Source: Candidatus Atribacteria bacterium 1244-E10-H5-B2
Lineage (GTDB): Bacteria > Atribacterota > JS1 > SB-45 > 34-128
Direction: 5' to 3'
DNA length: 6,303 nt
NCBI GenBank assembly: GCA_003575245.1
Contig: NMQN01000761.1
Location: 1-6,303 of the forward strand
Every line of letters begins with the position of its first letter. Within the stretch, counting starts at the first letter, position 1. Shown piece after piece: positions 1 through 5,811 of the stretch. The translations under genes were made by a program, and so were the position numbers. The notes under the pieces are model-generated. The model was not told the origin of the DNA. It did no database searches and saw only the letters and a program-made list of their open reading frames with translations.

Positions 1-1
1 T

Positions 2-271
2 CCGCTATTAAAAGAAGTAAGTATGGTAAGACAATGGTCAGGTTTATATAACGTGAGTCCTGATTCTCAACCGATTGTAGGTGAGCATCCTCAAGTAAAT
101 GGCTTTTATATGGCAGTAGGTTTCAGCGGTCACGGTTTTATGCTGGCTCCTGTAGCCAGTCGGCTTATGGCGGAGTTAATACTTAAGGGGCAGACTTCTA
201 TTCCTATTGACAAATTAGATATAGGCAGATTTGAACGGGGTGAACTGATTATCGAACCCTCGGTAGTTTAA
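2..271 (+). CDS. FAD-dependent oxidoreductase, DAO / sarcosine oxidase beta type, C-terminal fragment
   Basis: Only the C-terminal 89 residues are present; the frame is open from base 2 and the true start lies upstream of the window. The fragment reads W-S-G-L-Y, then SPDSQPIVGEHP, then GFYMAVGFSGHGFMLAP followed by a short helix ending LILKG. This is the C-terminal signature of the DAO family (sarcosine oxidase beta subunit, glycine oxidase, D-amino-acid or proline dehydrogenases), where the PD..PI(V/I)G and GFSGHGF segments close over the FAD isoalloxazine ring. Such enzymes oxidise the C-N bond of an amino acid or N-methylated amine. The substrate cannot be decided from this part, because the Rossmann nucleotide-binding N-terminus is missing. 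It ends in a single TAA. The liv importer gene starts 399 nt downstream on the same strand, so a metabolic link is possible but not shown. Confidence 0.87.
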   Translation, partial: PLLKEVSMVRQWSGLYNVSPDSQPIVGEHPQVNGFYMAVGFSGHGFMLAPVASRLMAELILKGQTSIPIDKLDIGRFERGELIIEPSVV

Positions 272-411
272 AGAAATAAAATAATAAAACTTATTTCATT
301 CAATAAAAGAAGGGTTTTTTAAATTTTTGTAGAATATATATAAGGTATGTAGGTTAGGTAAAAAAAATCTAAAGATGGTTTTCCACAAAATCTAAAAAAG
401 ATTCCTAGAAT
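272..411. other. AT-rich non-coding spacer
   Basis: No open reading frame with a ribosome-binding site is visible here. The stretch has A/T runs and a 10-bp direct repeat AAAATCTAAA (364-373 and 387-396). A weak AT-only stem (CTTATT near 289 with AATAA near 302) precedes a GGGTTTTTT run at about 313-320. It might help end transcription of the oxidoreductase gene, but it is too weak to call a terminator. Confidence 0.5.
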
Positions 412-498
412 TCAGGGGTCAGGTCTCAACATTTGACATAACTTGCCACTAAAAAAATGCCTGGAATGTTATGTCAAATGTTGAGACCTGACCCCTGA
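412..498. mobile_element. Perfect 31-bp inverted repeat, probable IS200/RAYT-type non-autonomous hairpin element
   Basis: Bases 412-442 are the exact reverse complement of 468-498 (31 of 31 pairs), separated by 25 nt. The arm begins TCAGGGGTCAGGTCTCAAC and continues into ATTTGACATAAC. Part of the loop can extend the stem imperfectly (GCCA near 445 with TGG at 462-464). From general knowledge, GGGGTCAGGTCT-type palindromes are recurrent in environmental bacterial genomes and often flank or accompany Y1 (IS200-like, REP-associated) transposase genes. No transposase is encoded here, so this would be a non-autonomous copy. No target duplication is seen, which fits IS200/IS605-type movement. It is not followed by a T-run on the plus strand, so it is not a classical terminator. 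The mobile-element assignment is inference; the inverted repeat itself is directly visible. Confidence 0.7.
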
Positions 499-510
499 TA
501 ACCTGATAAC
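495..510. repeat. 8-bp tandem duplication CTGATAAC x2
   Basis: CTGATAAC occurs twice back to back (495-502 and 503-510), with the first copy overlapping the right end of the large inverted repeat. It could be a scar of insertion or slippage at the edge of the hairpin element, or chance. Confidence 0.5.
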
Positions 511-541
511 TGCATTGTGAGTGACTATTCTTACAGAAAAA

Positions 542-552
542 AAAGGAGGTGA
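542..552 (+). promoter_or_regulatory. Orphan Shine-Dalgarno sequence
   Basis: AAAGGAGGTGA is a full-length match to the complement of the usual bacterial 16S rRNA 3' end, stronger than any ribosome-binding site used by the genes in this window. No ATG, GTG or TTG follows within normal spacing; the next in-frame triplets run ATT, TCT, TAA. A tiny GTG-initiated frame (517-552, 11 codons) stops on the TGA at the end of this motif, but it has no ribosome-binding site of its own. The site may be a remnant of a lost gene or a leader element. It could also be chance. Confidence 0.45.
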
Positions 553-569
553 AGGGATTTCTTAATTAA

Positions 570-588
570 TTCTATATTTATAATAGAA
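570..588 (+). promoter_or_regulatory. Probable promoter -10 box within a small dyad, upstream of livK
   Basis: A perfect TATAAT lies at 579-584, about 87 nt before the livK start codon. The -35 region at normal spacing (around 555-562, GGATTTCT) is poor, so this would be a weak or activator-dependent promoter. The -10 box sits inside a dyad, TTCTAT (570-575) and ATAGAA (583-588). With one bulge the dyad extends outward through TAAT/ATTA. An inverted repeat over a -10 box is where a repressor could bind, but in such AT-rich DNA chance dyads are common. Confidence 0.4.
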
Positions 589-670
589 ATTACTTCTAAT
601 GTTATGGCTAATTAGTTTACTAAAATCACTGTTTTTGATTTATTTTAAAATAATTAAAGGAGAATTAAAA

Positions 671-1837
671 ATGAAAAGAATAAAATTATTATTAGGTTTT
701 AGTGTATTAGTACTGGTACTATGTATAGCTTCTTTGGGAGTGATGGCTGCTGATAAACTACCGGTAGTTATCGGTCTTCAAGCTCCAATTACTGGTGCAG
801 CCGCAATTGAAGGTGAAATGGCTAAACAGTCTGTAGAAATTGCAGCCCAAATGATCAATGAAAAGGGTGGAATTTTAGGCGGTAGAATGATTGAAATCAG
901 AGTTGCTGATGATGGTTGCCAACCAAAAGCAGGCGCGTTAGCGGCAATGAAATTAATATCACAGAAAGATATAGTTGCTGCCATTCAAACCTACGGTTCT
1001 TCTGTCACCCAACCTGCTTCTGATATATATGAAAAATTTAAAAAAGTAAATGTTGCTTATGGCGCAACTGTTACCGGTCTTACCGAAAGAGGGTTAAAGT
1101 ATTTCTTCCGTACTTGTGGAAGAACTGATACTCAGGGCCAATTTTTTGCAGACGAAGTCGTTCCTCTCTTCAATGCTAAAAAAGTAGCCATTATGCATGA
1201 TAACCAGACCTTCTCTTTAGGACTTGCCGAAGATACTAAAAAAGCTTTACAACCTAAAATGGATGCCGGAGAAGTAGAATTAGTCTACTTTGATGCAATT
1301 ACACCCGGAGAATCTGATTATACCGTTCCTCTGACTAAATTAAGAGAAACCAATCCGGATATATTCTATTTCACCGGTTATTTCCCGGAAGCAGGATTAA
1401 TAATCAGACAAGCCCGCGATATCGGAATTACAGCAGTATTTGTAGGCGGAGATGCGGCTATTAATGAAGATTTCATTAATATTGCCGGCTTGGAGTACGC
1501 TGCAGGTTGTTATCAGACCCAGGAAGCTTTAATCGAGTATTTTACCAATCCTGAAGCAGTGGCATTTAAAGAAGCATATATGGCAAAATATAATACTCTC
1601 CCCTCCAGCCCCTGGTCAGTTTATGCTGCCGATGCTCTCTGCGTACTTGCAGAAGCTATCGATAAATCTGGTTCTACCGATTCAGACGTTATTGCTGATT
1701 ATCTGAGAAATAAGATGGATAAATTTCCCAGTATTACCGGTCCAATAAGTTTTGATGAAATTGGTGACCGTGTAGGAACCGGAATTAATCTTTATGTAGT
1801 AAATGCAGATGGAAGTTTCGGAATTTACGGAAAATAA
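671..1837 (+). CDS. livK: Branched-chain-amino-acid-type ABC transporter, periplasmic/extracellular substrate-binding protein (LivK-like)
   Basis: This 388-residue protein is the ligand-capturing component of the importer encoded downstream. Residues 1-26 form a Sec signal peptide: charged MKRIK, a hydrophobic core, and a V-M-A cleavage site before ADKLPV. The Cys at 18 lacks a proper lipobox, so it is probably not a lipoprotein of that kind. The mature part is a type I periplasmic binding fold (Peripla_BP_6): VVIGLQAPITGAAA at about 32-45, NEKGGILGG at 63-71, FFRTCGRTDTQGQF at about 145-158, SDYTVPLTKL at 215-224 and the typical FTGYFPEAGLIIRQA at 234-248. Start choice: the frame is open from an ATG at 599, but AAAGGAGA at 656-663 lies 7-8 nt before ATG 671, and starting there puts the signal peptide at the N-terminus. 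The true ligand could be leucine/isoleucine/valine, another amino acid, an amide or urea; the fold does not decide it. First gene of the liv operon. Confidence 0.92.
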   Translation: MKRIKLLLGFSVLVLVLCIASLGVMAADKLPVVIGLQAPITGAAAIEGEMAKQSVEIAAQMINEKGGILGGRMIEIRVADDGCQPKAGALAAMKLISQKDIVAAIQTYGSSVTQPASDIYEKFKKVNVAYGATVTGLTERGLKYFFRTCGRTDTQGQFFADEVVPLFNAKKVAIMHDNQTFSLGLAEDTKKALQPKMDAGEVELVYFDAITPGESDYTVPLTKLRETNPDIFYFTGYFPEAGLIIRQARDIGITAVFVGGDAAINEDFINIAGLEYAAGCYQTQEALIEYFTNPEAVAFKEAYMAKYNTLPSSPWSVYAADALCVLAEAIDKSGSTDSDVIADYLRNKMDKFPSITGPISFDEIGDRVGTGINLYVVNADGSFGIYGK

Positions 1838-1862
1838 AATAAAAATGAGGTAAGATACGAAG

Positions 1863-2774
1863 ATGAAAATCATATTAGAGCAGTTACTAAACGGATTGAC
1901 CATAGGTTCATTTTATGCTCTTATTGCTCTCGGTTATTCCATGGTATACGGGGTAATGAAGTTGATTAATTTTGCACATGGAGATTTATTTGCCCTGGGT
2001 TCTTATCTTGGATATACCCTTCTCGTATTTGGCTCTACCTATGCTACCGTTACCTTTGGTATATGGGGCGGTATGATTGCGGCTATGTTAATAGCCGCAA
2101 TCGGCATAGGAATTGCCGGTACTTTAATAGAGCGAATTGCCTATCGTCCAATATATCCGGCTGGCCGGCTTCCTGCGGTAGTATCAGCATTAGGTGCTTC
2201 AATTGTAATACAAAATGGGATAATGGTTGCTTGGGGCCCACGCCCGCAAGCTTATCCCTCACAGGTTGTTCCTTCGGTTATGTTAAATATTGGAGGAATT
2301 AAAATTACTTTATTGCAAGTTATAATTTTATTGATTTCTTTTATGCTTATGGGACTTTTATATTACATTATTCAAAAGACCACTTTTGGCGCAGCTATCC
2401 GTGCTTGTGCTTTGGATAGAGATACTGCCGCCTTAATGGGGATAAATATTGAAACTATTATATTTTTTATCTTTGCTTTAGGGCCGGCTTTAGGTGGAAT
2501 GTCAGGAGTAATGGTAGGTATGTATTATAGGAAGATTAGTTTTATTATGGGATGGAATTATGGATTAAAAGCCTTTACTGCTACTATCCTGGGAGGCATT
2601 GGCAATATCCCGGGAGCAATGCTGGGTGGACTTCTTTTGGGAATATTGGAAATGTTAGGTTCTGTTTACCTTTCTACTGCCTATAAGGATGTGTTTGTAT
2701 TTTTAATTTTAATATTAGTATTAATTTTTCGTCCCAGAGGTCTTTTGGGTGAAAAAATTGCAGAAAAAGTATAA
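1863..2774 (+). CDS. livH: Branched-chain-amino-acid-type ABC transporter permease LivH
   Basis: This 303-residue, strongly hydrophobic inner-membrane protein is one half of the translocation channel, pairing with LivM. It starts with the family hallmark LLNGLTIGSFYALIALGYSMVYG (residues 8-30) followed by LINFAHGD (34-41). The cytoplasmic ATPase-contact segment is RACALDRDTAALMGI (180-194), and the late motifs are ILGGIGNIPGAMLGG (242-256) and FRPRGLLGE (289-297). Length and motif order are normal for LivH, and roughly eight membrane spans can be picked out by eye. It starts 25 nt after livK, with GAGGT at 1847-1851 as ribosome-binding site, and sits 12 nt before livM, so it is translated from the same message. 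Confidence 0.95.
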   Translation: MKIILEQLLNGLTIGSFYALIALGYSMVYGVMKLINFAHGDLFALGSYLGYTLLVFGSTYATVTFGIWGGMIAAMLIAAIGIGIAGTLIERIAYRPIYPAGRLPAVVSALGASIVIQNGIMVAWGPRPQAYPSQVVPSVMLNIGGIKITLLQVIILLISFMLMGLLYYIIQKTTFGAAIRACALDRDTAALMGINIETIIFFIFALGPALGGMSGVMVGMYYRKISFIMGWNYGLKAFTATILGGIGNIPGAMLGGLLLGILEMLGSVYLSTAYKDVFVFLILILVLIFRPRGLLGEKIAEKV

Positions 2775-2786
2775 AGGGGCGAAAAT

Positions 2787-3785
2787 ATGAAATTAACCAA
2801 AAATATAAGCCAAAAAAATAGTATATTTAAAAATTGGCTGGTTATCTTAGTAGCAATTTTATTTATAATATTACCTTTTATAATAAATGCTTATTGGGTA
2901 GATGTCTTGTTTTTCTTCGGAGTCTATGCTCTCTTAGGACTTAGCTTAAATATTGTTTTAGGGGAAGTAGGGCTTTTTGATTTAGGACATATGGGATTTA
3001 TGGCTATCGGAGCTTACACTACAGCAATTCTTAATACCACATTTGGAATTCCTATAATTATTTTACTGCCAGTAAGTGCAATTGCAGCAGGTGCCTTTGC
3101 CTGGTTAGTCTGTTCTCCAATCATCCATTTAAGAGGAGATTACTTATGTATTGTAACTATCGGAATGGGTGAAATTGTACGGCTTACTTTGAATAACAAT
3201 CCATTTGGAATAACCGGCGGTCCAAATGGAGTCTTTGGAATTGATTTTCCTTCATTGGGCAATATTTTTGTAGTTGATAATTCTACTAAATTTTATTATT
3301 ACATATGGATAATAGTCGGCCTGACTATCATCGGATTAGTTAATTTGCAGCGTTCACGTATAGGTAGAGCCTGGAACTGTATCCGAGAAGATGAAATTGC
3401 TGCAGAGGCTACCGGGATTGATGTTAGGTATTATAAGTTATTGGCTTTTGTTTTAGGAGCAGGTTTAGCCGGTGTAGCCGGTAATATTTATGCTACTAAA
3501 TTAATGATGGTTTCTCCGGAGAGTTTTAACTTTATGGAGTCCTGTTTGCTCTTCTGTATTGTATTAATCGGAGGAATGGGTTCTATCCCCGGAGTGTTGA
3601 TTGGGGCCGCGGTCATCAGTCTTTTCCCGGAATTTTTCCGAACTTTTGCCCTATATCGAATGCTAATTTTTGGAGCAGCAATGGTGGCTATGATGGTTTT
3701 TAGACCCGGTGGTATTTGGCCCAGGAAAAGAGGATTCGTTAAACTCGAATCACTTCTGATGAAAGCAGGAGAAGAAAATGGCTAA
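2787..3785 (+). CDS. livM: Branched-chain-amino-acid-type ABC transporter permease LivM
   Basis: This 332-residue membrane protein is the second channel subunit. Hallmarks in order are LGEVGLFDLGHMGFMAIGAY (58-77), RGDYLCIVTIGMGEIVRL (116-133), ITGGPNGVFGI (142-152), IREDEIAAEATGI (199-211, the coupling segment that contacts an ATPase), IGGMGSIPGVLIG (261-273) and FRPGGIWPRKRG (305-316). The first 17 residues are polar and basic, as usual for LivM before the first membrane span. The start is supported by AAAGGGG at 2773-2779, which overlaps the livH stop. Its last 8 nt overlap livG (ATGGCTAA), a typical translational coupling arrangement. Confidence 0.95.
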   Translation: MKLTKNISQKNSIFKNWLVILVAILFIILPFIINAYWVDVLFFFGVYALLGLSLNIVLGEVGLFDLGHMGFMAIGAYTTAILNTTFGIPIIILLPVSAIAAGAFAWLVCSPIIHLRGDYLCIVTIGMGEIVRLTLNNNPFGITGGPNGVFGIDFPSLGNIFVVDNSTKFYYYIWIIVGLTIIGLVNLQRSRIGRAWNCIREDEIAAEATGIDVRYYKLLAFVLGAGLAGVAGNIYATKLMMVSPESFNFMESCLLFCIVLIGGMGSIPGVLIGAAVISLFPEFFRTFALYRMLIFGAAMVAMMVFRPGGIWPRKRGFVKLESLLMKAGEENG

Positions 3786-4626
3786 AGACAATAATGATAC
3801 GAAAACAATAATAAAAACCAAGCAAGAAAACGAAGAAATAGATAAAATTAATAAAGTTGTTTTACAAACAGAAAAACTGACTAAAAAATTCGGTGGTTTA
3901 ATTGCGGTAAACAATTTTAACCTTAAAGTGAGTCAAGGGCAAATAAGCAGTTTGATAGGCCCTAATGGAGCAGGAAAAACTACCGTTTTTAATGTAGTTA
4001 CCGGCATATATAAAGCTGATGGCGGAAAAGTTATTTTTAAAGGGGAAGACCTTGTGGGCAAAAAACCCCATCAGATTATTAAAAAGGGAATTGCGCGAAC
4101 TTTTCAAAACATCCGACTTTTTTCCAATATGACCTGTCTGGAGAATGTTATGGCCGGTCAACACTGCCGCAGCAATGAGGGAACATGGACTTCTATTTTA
4201 CAAACTCCCGGACAAAAAAAAGAAGAATTAGAAATTAAGAAAAATGCTGAAAACCGCCTTAAACAGGTCGGATTATGGAAATATCGAGATGAATTAGCAA
4301 AAAACATTGCCTATGGTAATCAGAGAATGTTAGAAATTGGTCGAGCCTTGGCTACCAATCCAGATTTATTAGTTTTGGACGAACCAAGCAGCGGCCTAAA
4401 TGATAAAGAATCTGAAGACCTGATGGACTTTCTTAAAGAAATAATAAAAAATAACTTAACTATTTTACTTATTGAACACGATATGAATGTAGTAATGGGA
4501 ATTTCTCATTGGGTTACAGTAATGGACGAAGGCAAAAAAATTGCTGAGGGTTTACCCGAAGATATTTATAGCAATCCTCAAGTAATTGAAGCTTACTTAG
4601 GCAAAGACGAAGAGGAGGAGGAATAG
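3778..4626 (+). CDS. livG: Branched-chain-amino-acid-type ABC transporter ATP-binding protein LivG
   Basis: This 282-residue cytoplasmic ATPase energises the LivHM channel together with LivF. It shows Walker A GPNGAGKT (61-68), Q-loop FQN (Gln110), the LivG-style signature AYGNQR (178-183) where E. coli LivG also has AYG.Q instead of LSGGQ, Walker B LLVLDEP (197-203, catalytic Glu202), and H-loop IEHDM (His234). The end EAYLG is typical for the family. Two oddities: about 27 extra charged residues (rich in Lys, Asp, Glu, Asn) precede the normal beginning at VVLQTEKLTKKFGG, and the tail ends in D followed by five Glu. No alternative start exists between Met1 and the ABC domain, and AGGAG at 3767-3771 fits ATG 3778, so the extension appears real. 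It overlaps livM by 8 nt. Confidence 0.94.
   Translation: MAKDNNDTKTIIKTKQENEEIDKINKVVLQTEKLTKKFGGLIAVNNFNLKVSQGQISSLIGPNGAGKTTVFNVVTGIYKADGGKVIFKGEDLVGKKPHQIIKKGIARTFQNIRLFSNMTCLENVMAGQHCRSNEGTWTSILQTPGQKKEELEIKKNAENRLKQVGLWKYRDELAKNIAYGNQRMLEIGRALATNPDLLVLDEPSSGLNDKESEDLMDFLKEIIKNNLTILLIEHDMNVVMGISHWVTVMDEGKKIAEGLPEDIYSNPQVIEAYLGKDEEEEE
4613..4621 (+). promoter_or_regulatory. livF ribosome-binding site inside the livG Glu tail
   Basis: AGGAGGAGG is formed by the GAG codons of the C-terminal Glu run of livG and ends 9 nt before the livF ATG. The same bases therefore encode the acidic tail and recruit ribosomes for the next gene. A closer AGGA at 4625-4628 is too near the start to be the main site. 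Confidence 0.7.
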
Positions 4627-4630
4627 GAAT

Positions 4631-5368
4631 ATGACTACATTGTTGAAAGTAGAAGATTTAAAAATATATTATGGTTCTATTGAAGCTCTTAAAGGAATTT
4701 CGCTTACGGTTGATGAAGGTGAGATAGTTACCGTATTAGGAGCAAATGGAGCCGGGAAAAGCACTCTTTTAAGGGCTATCTCCGGGTTATTGCCCATCCG
4801 CAGCGGAAAGATTAAGTTAGACGACCAAGAACTTAACAAGGTTAAAGCATTTAAAATAGTTATGGAGGGTATTTCGCACGTACCCGAGGGTCGAAAAGTA
4901 TTTGCAACTCTTACAGTCGATGAAAATCTTAATTTGGGTGCATATACTCGAAGAAAAGACAAAAAGAATATTAAAGAATCTAAAGAAAGGGTTTATGATT
5001 TATTTCCTATTCTTAAAGAGCGACGTAATCAATTATCCGGAACATTATCAGGTGGTGAACAGCAAATGTTAGCAATGGGAAGAGGTTTAATGAGCACCCC
5101 CCGTATCTTACTTCTGGATGAACCTTCTCTGGGTTTGGCTCCCTTATTAGTAAAACAAATTTTCCAAATTATCCGTGAAATTAATGATCAAGGCATATCA
5201 ATATTATTAGTAGAACAAAATGCTCGCAAAGCATTAAGTATCGCTGATAGGGGATATGTGCTGGAAACCGGGAATATTACTATTAGCGGATTAGCTTCCG
5301 ATTTAAAGAGCAATCAAAAAATCCAGGAGGCCTACCTGGGAGGCGCCGCCCTTAAGAAGAGAAAATAA
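4631..5368 (+). CDS. livF: Branched-chain-amino-acid-type ABC transporter ATP-binding protein LivF
   Basis: This 245-residue second ATPase completes the importer. Motifs are Walker A GANGAGKST (37-45), the LivF-specific VPEGRKVF in the Q-loop region (84-91), signature LSGGEQQ (139-145), Walker B ILLLDEP (159-165, catalytic Glu164) and LVEQNA (193-198). The last has Gln196 where most ABC ATPases carry the H-loop histidine; this is the normal state in LivF, not a defect. The end DRGYVLETG...EAYLGG is also family-typical, followed by a short basic tail LKKRK. It begins 4 nt after the livG stop and ends with two consecutive in-frame stops (TAA TAA, 5366-5371). Last gene of the operon; a repeat-rich spacer follows. 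Confidence 0.95.
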   Translation: MTTLLKVEDLKIYYGSIEALKGISLTVDEGEIVTVLGANGAGKSTLLRAISGLLPIRSGKIKLDDQELNKVKAFKIVMEGISHVPEGRKVFATLTVDENLNLGAYTRRKDKKNIKESKERVYDLFPILKERRNQLSGTLSGGEQQMLAMGRGLMSTPRILLLDEPSLGLAPLLVKQIFQIIREINDQGISILLVEQNARKALSIADRGYVLETGNITISGLASDLKSNQKIQEAYLGGAALKKRK

Positions 5369-5373
5369 TAAAT

Positions 5374-5408
5374 TAGTCGTTAGTGAATAGTGAATAGTCG
5401 TTAGTTTC
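5374..5408. repeat. Heptamer tandem array A (TAGTNNN x5)
   Basis: Five consecutive 7-bp units start with TAGT: TAGTCGT, TAGTGAA, TAGTGAA, TAGTCGT, TAGTTTC. The phase may continue weakly as AAATACG, AAATGCA to about 5422. It begins 5 nt after the livF stop. Function unknown; it resembles in kind the STRR heptamer arrays described in cyanobacteria. Confidence 0.7.
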
Positions 5409-5440
5409 AAATACGAAATGCAAGATAAATTAGTACAAGA

Positions 5441-5460
5441 AGACATGGCGCGCCGTGTCT
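5441..5460. repeat. 20-bp palindrome followed by a pyrimidine-rich run; possible liv operon terminator
   Basis: AGACATGGCG pairs with CGCCGTGTCT over all 10 positions, with one T-G wobble. It is followed by CTCTGCTTTTCTTTTG, a T-rich run of the kind expected after an intrinsic terminator, 73 nt beyond the livF stop. The CTCTGC edge resembles the CTAC edge of the neighbouring palindromes, so it may equally be a member of an iterated palindrome family. The hairpin has almost no free loop, and a real fold would open the central pairs. Confidence 0.5.
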
Positions 5461-5473
5461 CTGCTTTTCTTTT

Positions 5474-5497
5474 GTAGGGGCACAATGAATTGTGCCC
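5474..5497. repeat. GTAG-edged palindrome, copy 1
   Basis: GTAG is followed by a 20-bp palindrome with arms GGGCACAAT/ATTGTGCCC around a GA centre (5478-5497). It lies in opposite orientation to copies 2 and 3, which carry the edge as CTAC on the right. Confidence 0.8.
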
Positions 5498-5526
5498 TCG
5501 CCATATTCTTACCTAATTTCTACTGT

Positions 5527-5550
5527 GGGCACGATGCATTGTGCCCCTAC
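5527..5550. repeat. CTAC-edged palindrome, copy 2
   Basis: Arms GGGCACGAT/ATTGTGCCC surround a GC centre (5527-5546), with one G-T wobble pair, followed by CTAC. Its reverse complement matches copy 1 over 22 of 24 bases, so copies 1 and 2 together are the ends of a 77-bp inverted pair (5474-5550). Confidence 0.8.
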
Positions 5551-5688
5551 ATTACCATTTTGTTTACTTTTTGGATTGTAATCATATATTAAATGTTAAT
5601 AAAAATTAAAATTTAAAAAATTAAAATCATTGAAAAATGTTGCTATTTTTGATATATTATGCTTAAAATAGTATATCGTACAAAATAT
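5551..5688. other. Very AT-rich non-coding stretch
   Basis: This part of the spacer is nearly all A and T, with no open frame that has a start and a ribosome-binding site. It holds the candidate promoter at 5630-5658 and otherwise nothing I can assign. Confidence 0.6.
5630..5658 (+). promoter_or_regulatory. Candidate sigma-70-type promoter upstream of phoU
   Basis: TTGAAA (5630-5635) and TATATT (5653-5658) are separated by exactly 17 nt, each 5 of 6 to consensus. Transcription would start near 5665 and run through heptamer array B, palindrome copy 3 and array C before reaching phoU, giving a leader of about 200 nt. AT-rich DNA yields such matches by chance. No clear Pho-box direct repeat is visible. 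Confidence 0.4.
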
Positions 5689-5758
5689 AGTAATAAGTGA
5701 TGAGTAATGTGTGACAAGTAATAAGTTTCAGGTTACAAGTTGCGGGTTTCAAGTTTGA
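5689..5758. repeat. Degenerate heptamer tandem array B (about 10 units)
   Basis: Read in 7-bp steps from 5689, the units are AGTAATA, AGTGATG, AGTAATG, TGTGACA, AGTAATA, then AGTTTCA, GGTTACA, AGTTGCG, GGTTTCA, AGTTTGA. All ten keep GT at positions 2-3, and most begin with A. AGTAATAAGT recurs exactly 28 bp apart (5689 and 5717), a multiple of 7. No reading frame or start accompanies it. Confidence 0.65.
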
Positions 5759-5766
5759 TAAAAGAA

Positions 5767-5790
5767 GGGCACAATTCATTGTGCCCCTAC
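5767..5790. repeat. CTAC-edged palindrome, copy 3
   Basis: Arms GGGCACAAT/ATTGTGCCC surround a TC centre (5767-5786), followed by CTAC; same orientation as copy 2 and 217 bp beyond it. On the minus strand it is followed by CTTCTTTTATC, so it could act as a weak terminator for leftward transcription. Confidence 0.8.
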
Positions 5791-5811
5791 ACCTGAATCT
5801 TGGTTTCTTTA

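Noticed and set aside
433..438. Consensus -35 box TTGACA inside the large hairpin
   Set aside because: No acceptable -10 box lies 16-18 nt downstream on either strand; the match is simply part of the inverted-repeat arm.
599..670. Upstream in-frame extension of livK to ATG 599
   Set aside because: It would put 24 extra residues before a clear signal peptide, has no ribosome-binding site at proper spacing, and overlaps the region just after the likely transcription start.
272..670. Amino-acid-responsive riboswitch or T-box before livK
   Set aside because: No T-box-like conserved sequence, antiterminator pair or known riboswitch core is seen; the only strong fold is the simple inverted repeat.
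778..984. Minus-strand frames within livK (also 1682-1903), livG (3898-4164) and livF (4669-4962)
   Set aside because: All lie opposite well-supported conserved genes, have no recognisable domains and no own promoter or ribosome-binding site.
2063..2302. 79-codon plus-strand frame inside livH
   Set aside because: Out-of-frame shadow of a clear permease gene, with a low-complexity Asn/Cys/Ser-rich product and no supporting motifs.
4306..4335. Degenerate ABC signature in LivG (AYGNQ instead of LSGGQ)
   Set aside because: AYG.Q is the usual LivG form; it is not evidence of inactivity.
5186..5230. Loss of the H-loop histidine in LivF (Gln196)
   Set aside because: LVEQNA with Gln is the normal LivF sequence, including E. 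coli LivF, so it is not a defect.
5303..5485. 60-codon minus-strand frame covering the livF end and the start of the spacer
   Set aside because: It spans the livF C-terminus, heptamer array A and palindromes; the product shows no domain and no convincing ribosome-binding site.
5441..5790. CRISPR array
   Set aside because: The repeats are short palindromes in mixed orientation with irregular spacing and no uniform spacers; no cas gene is present.
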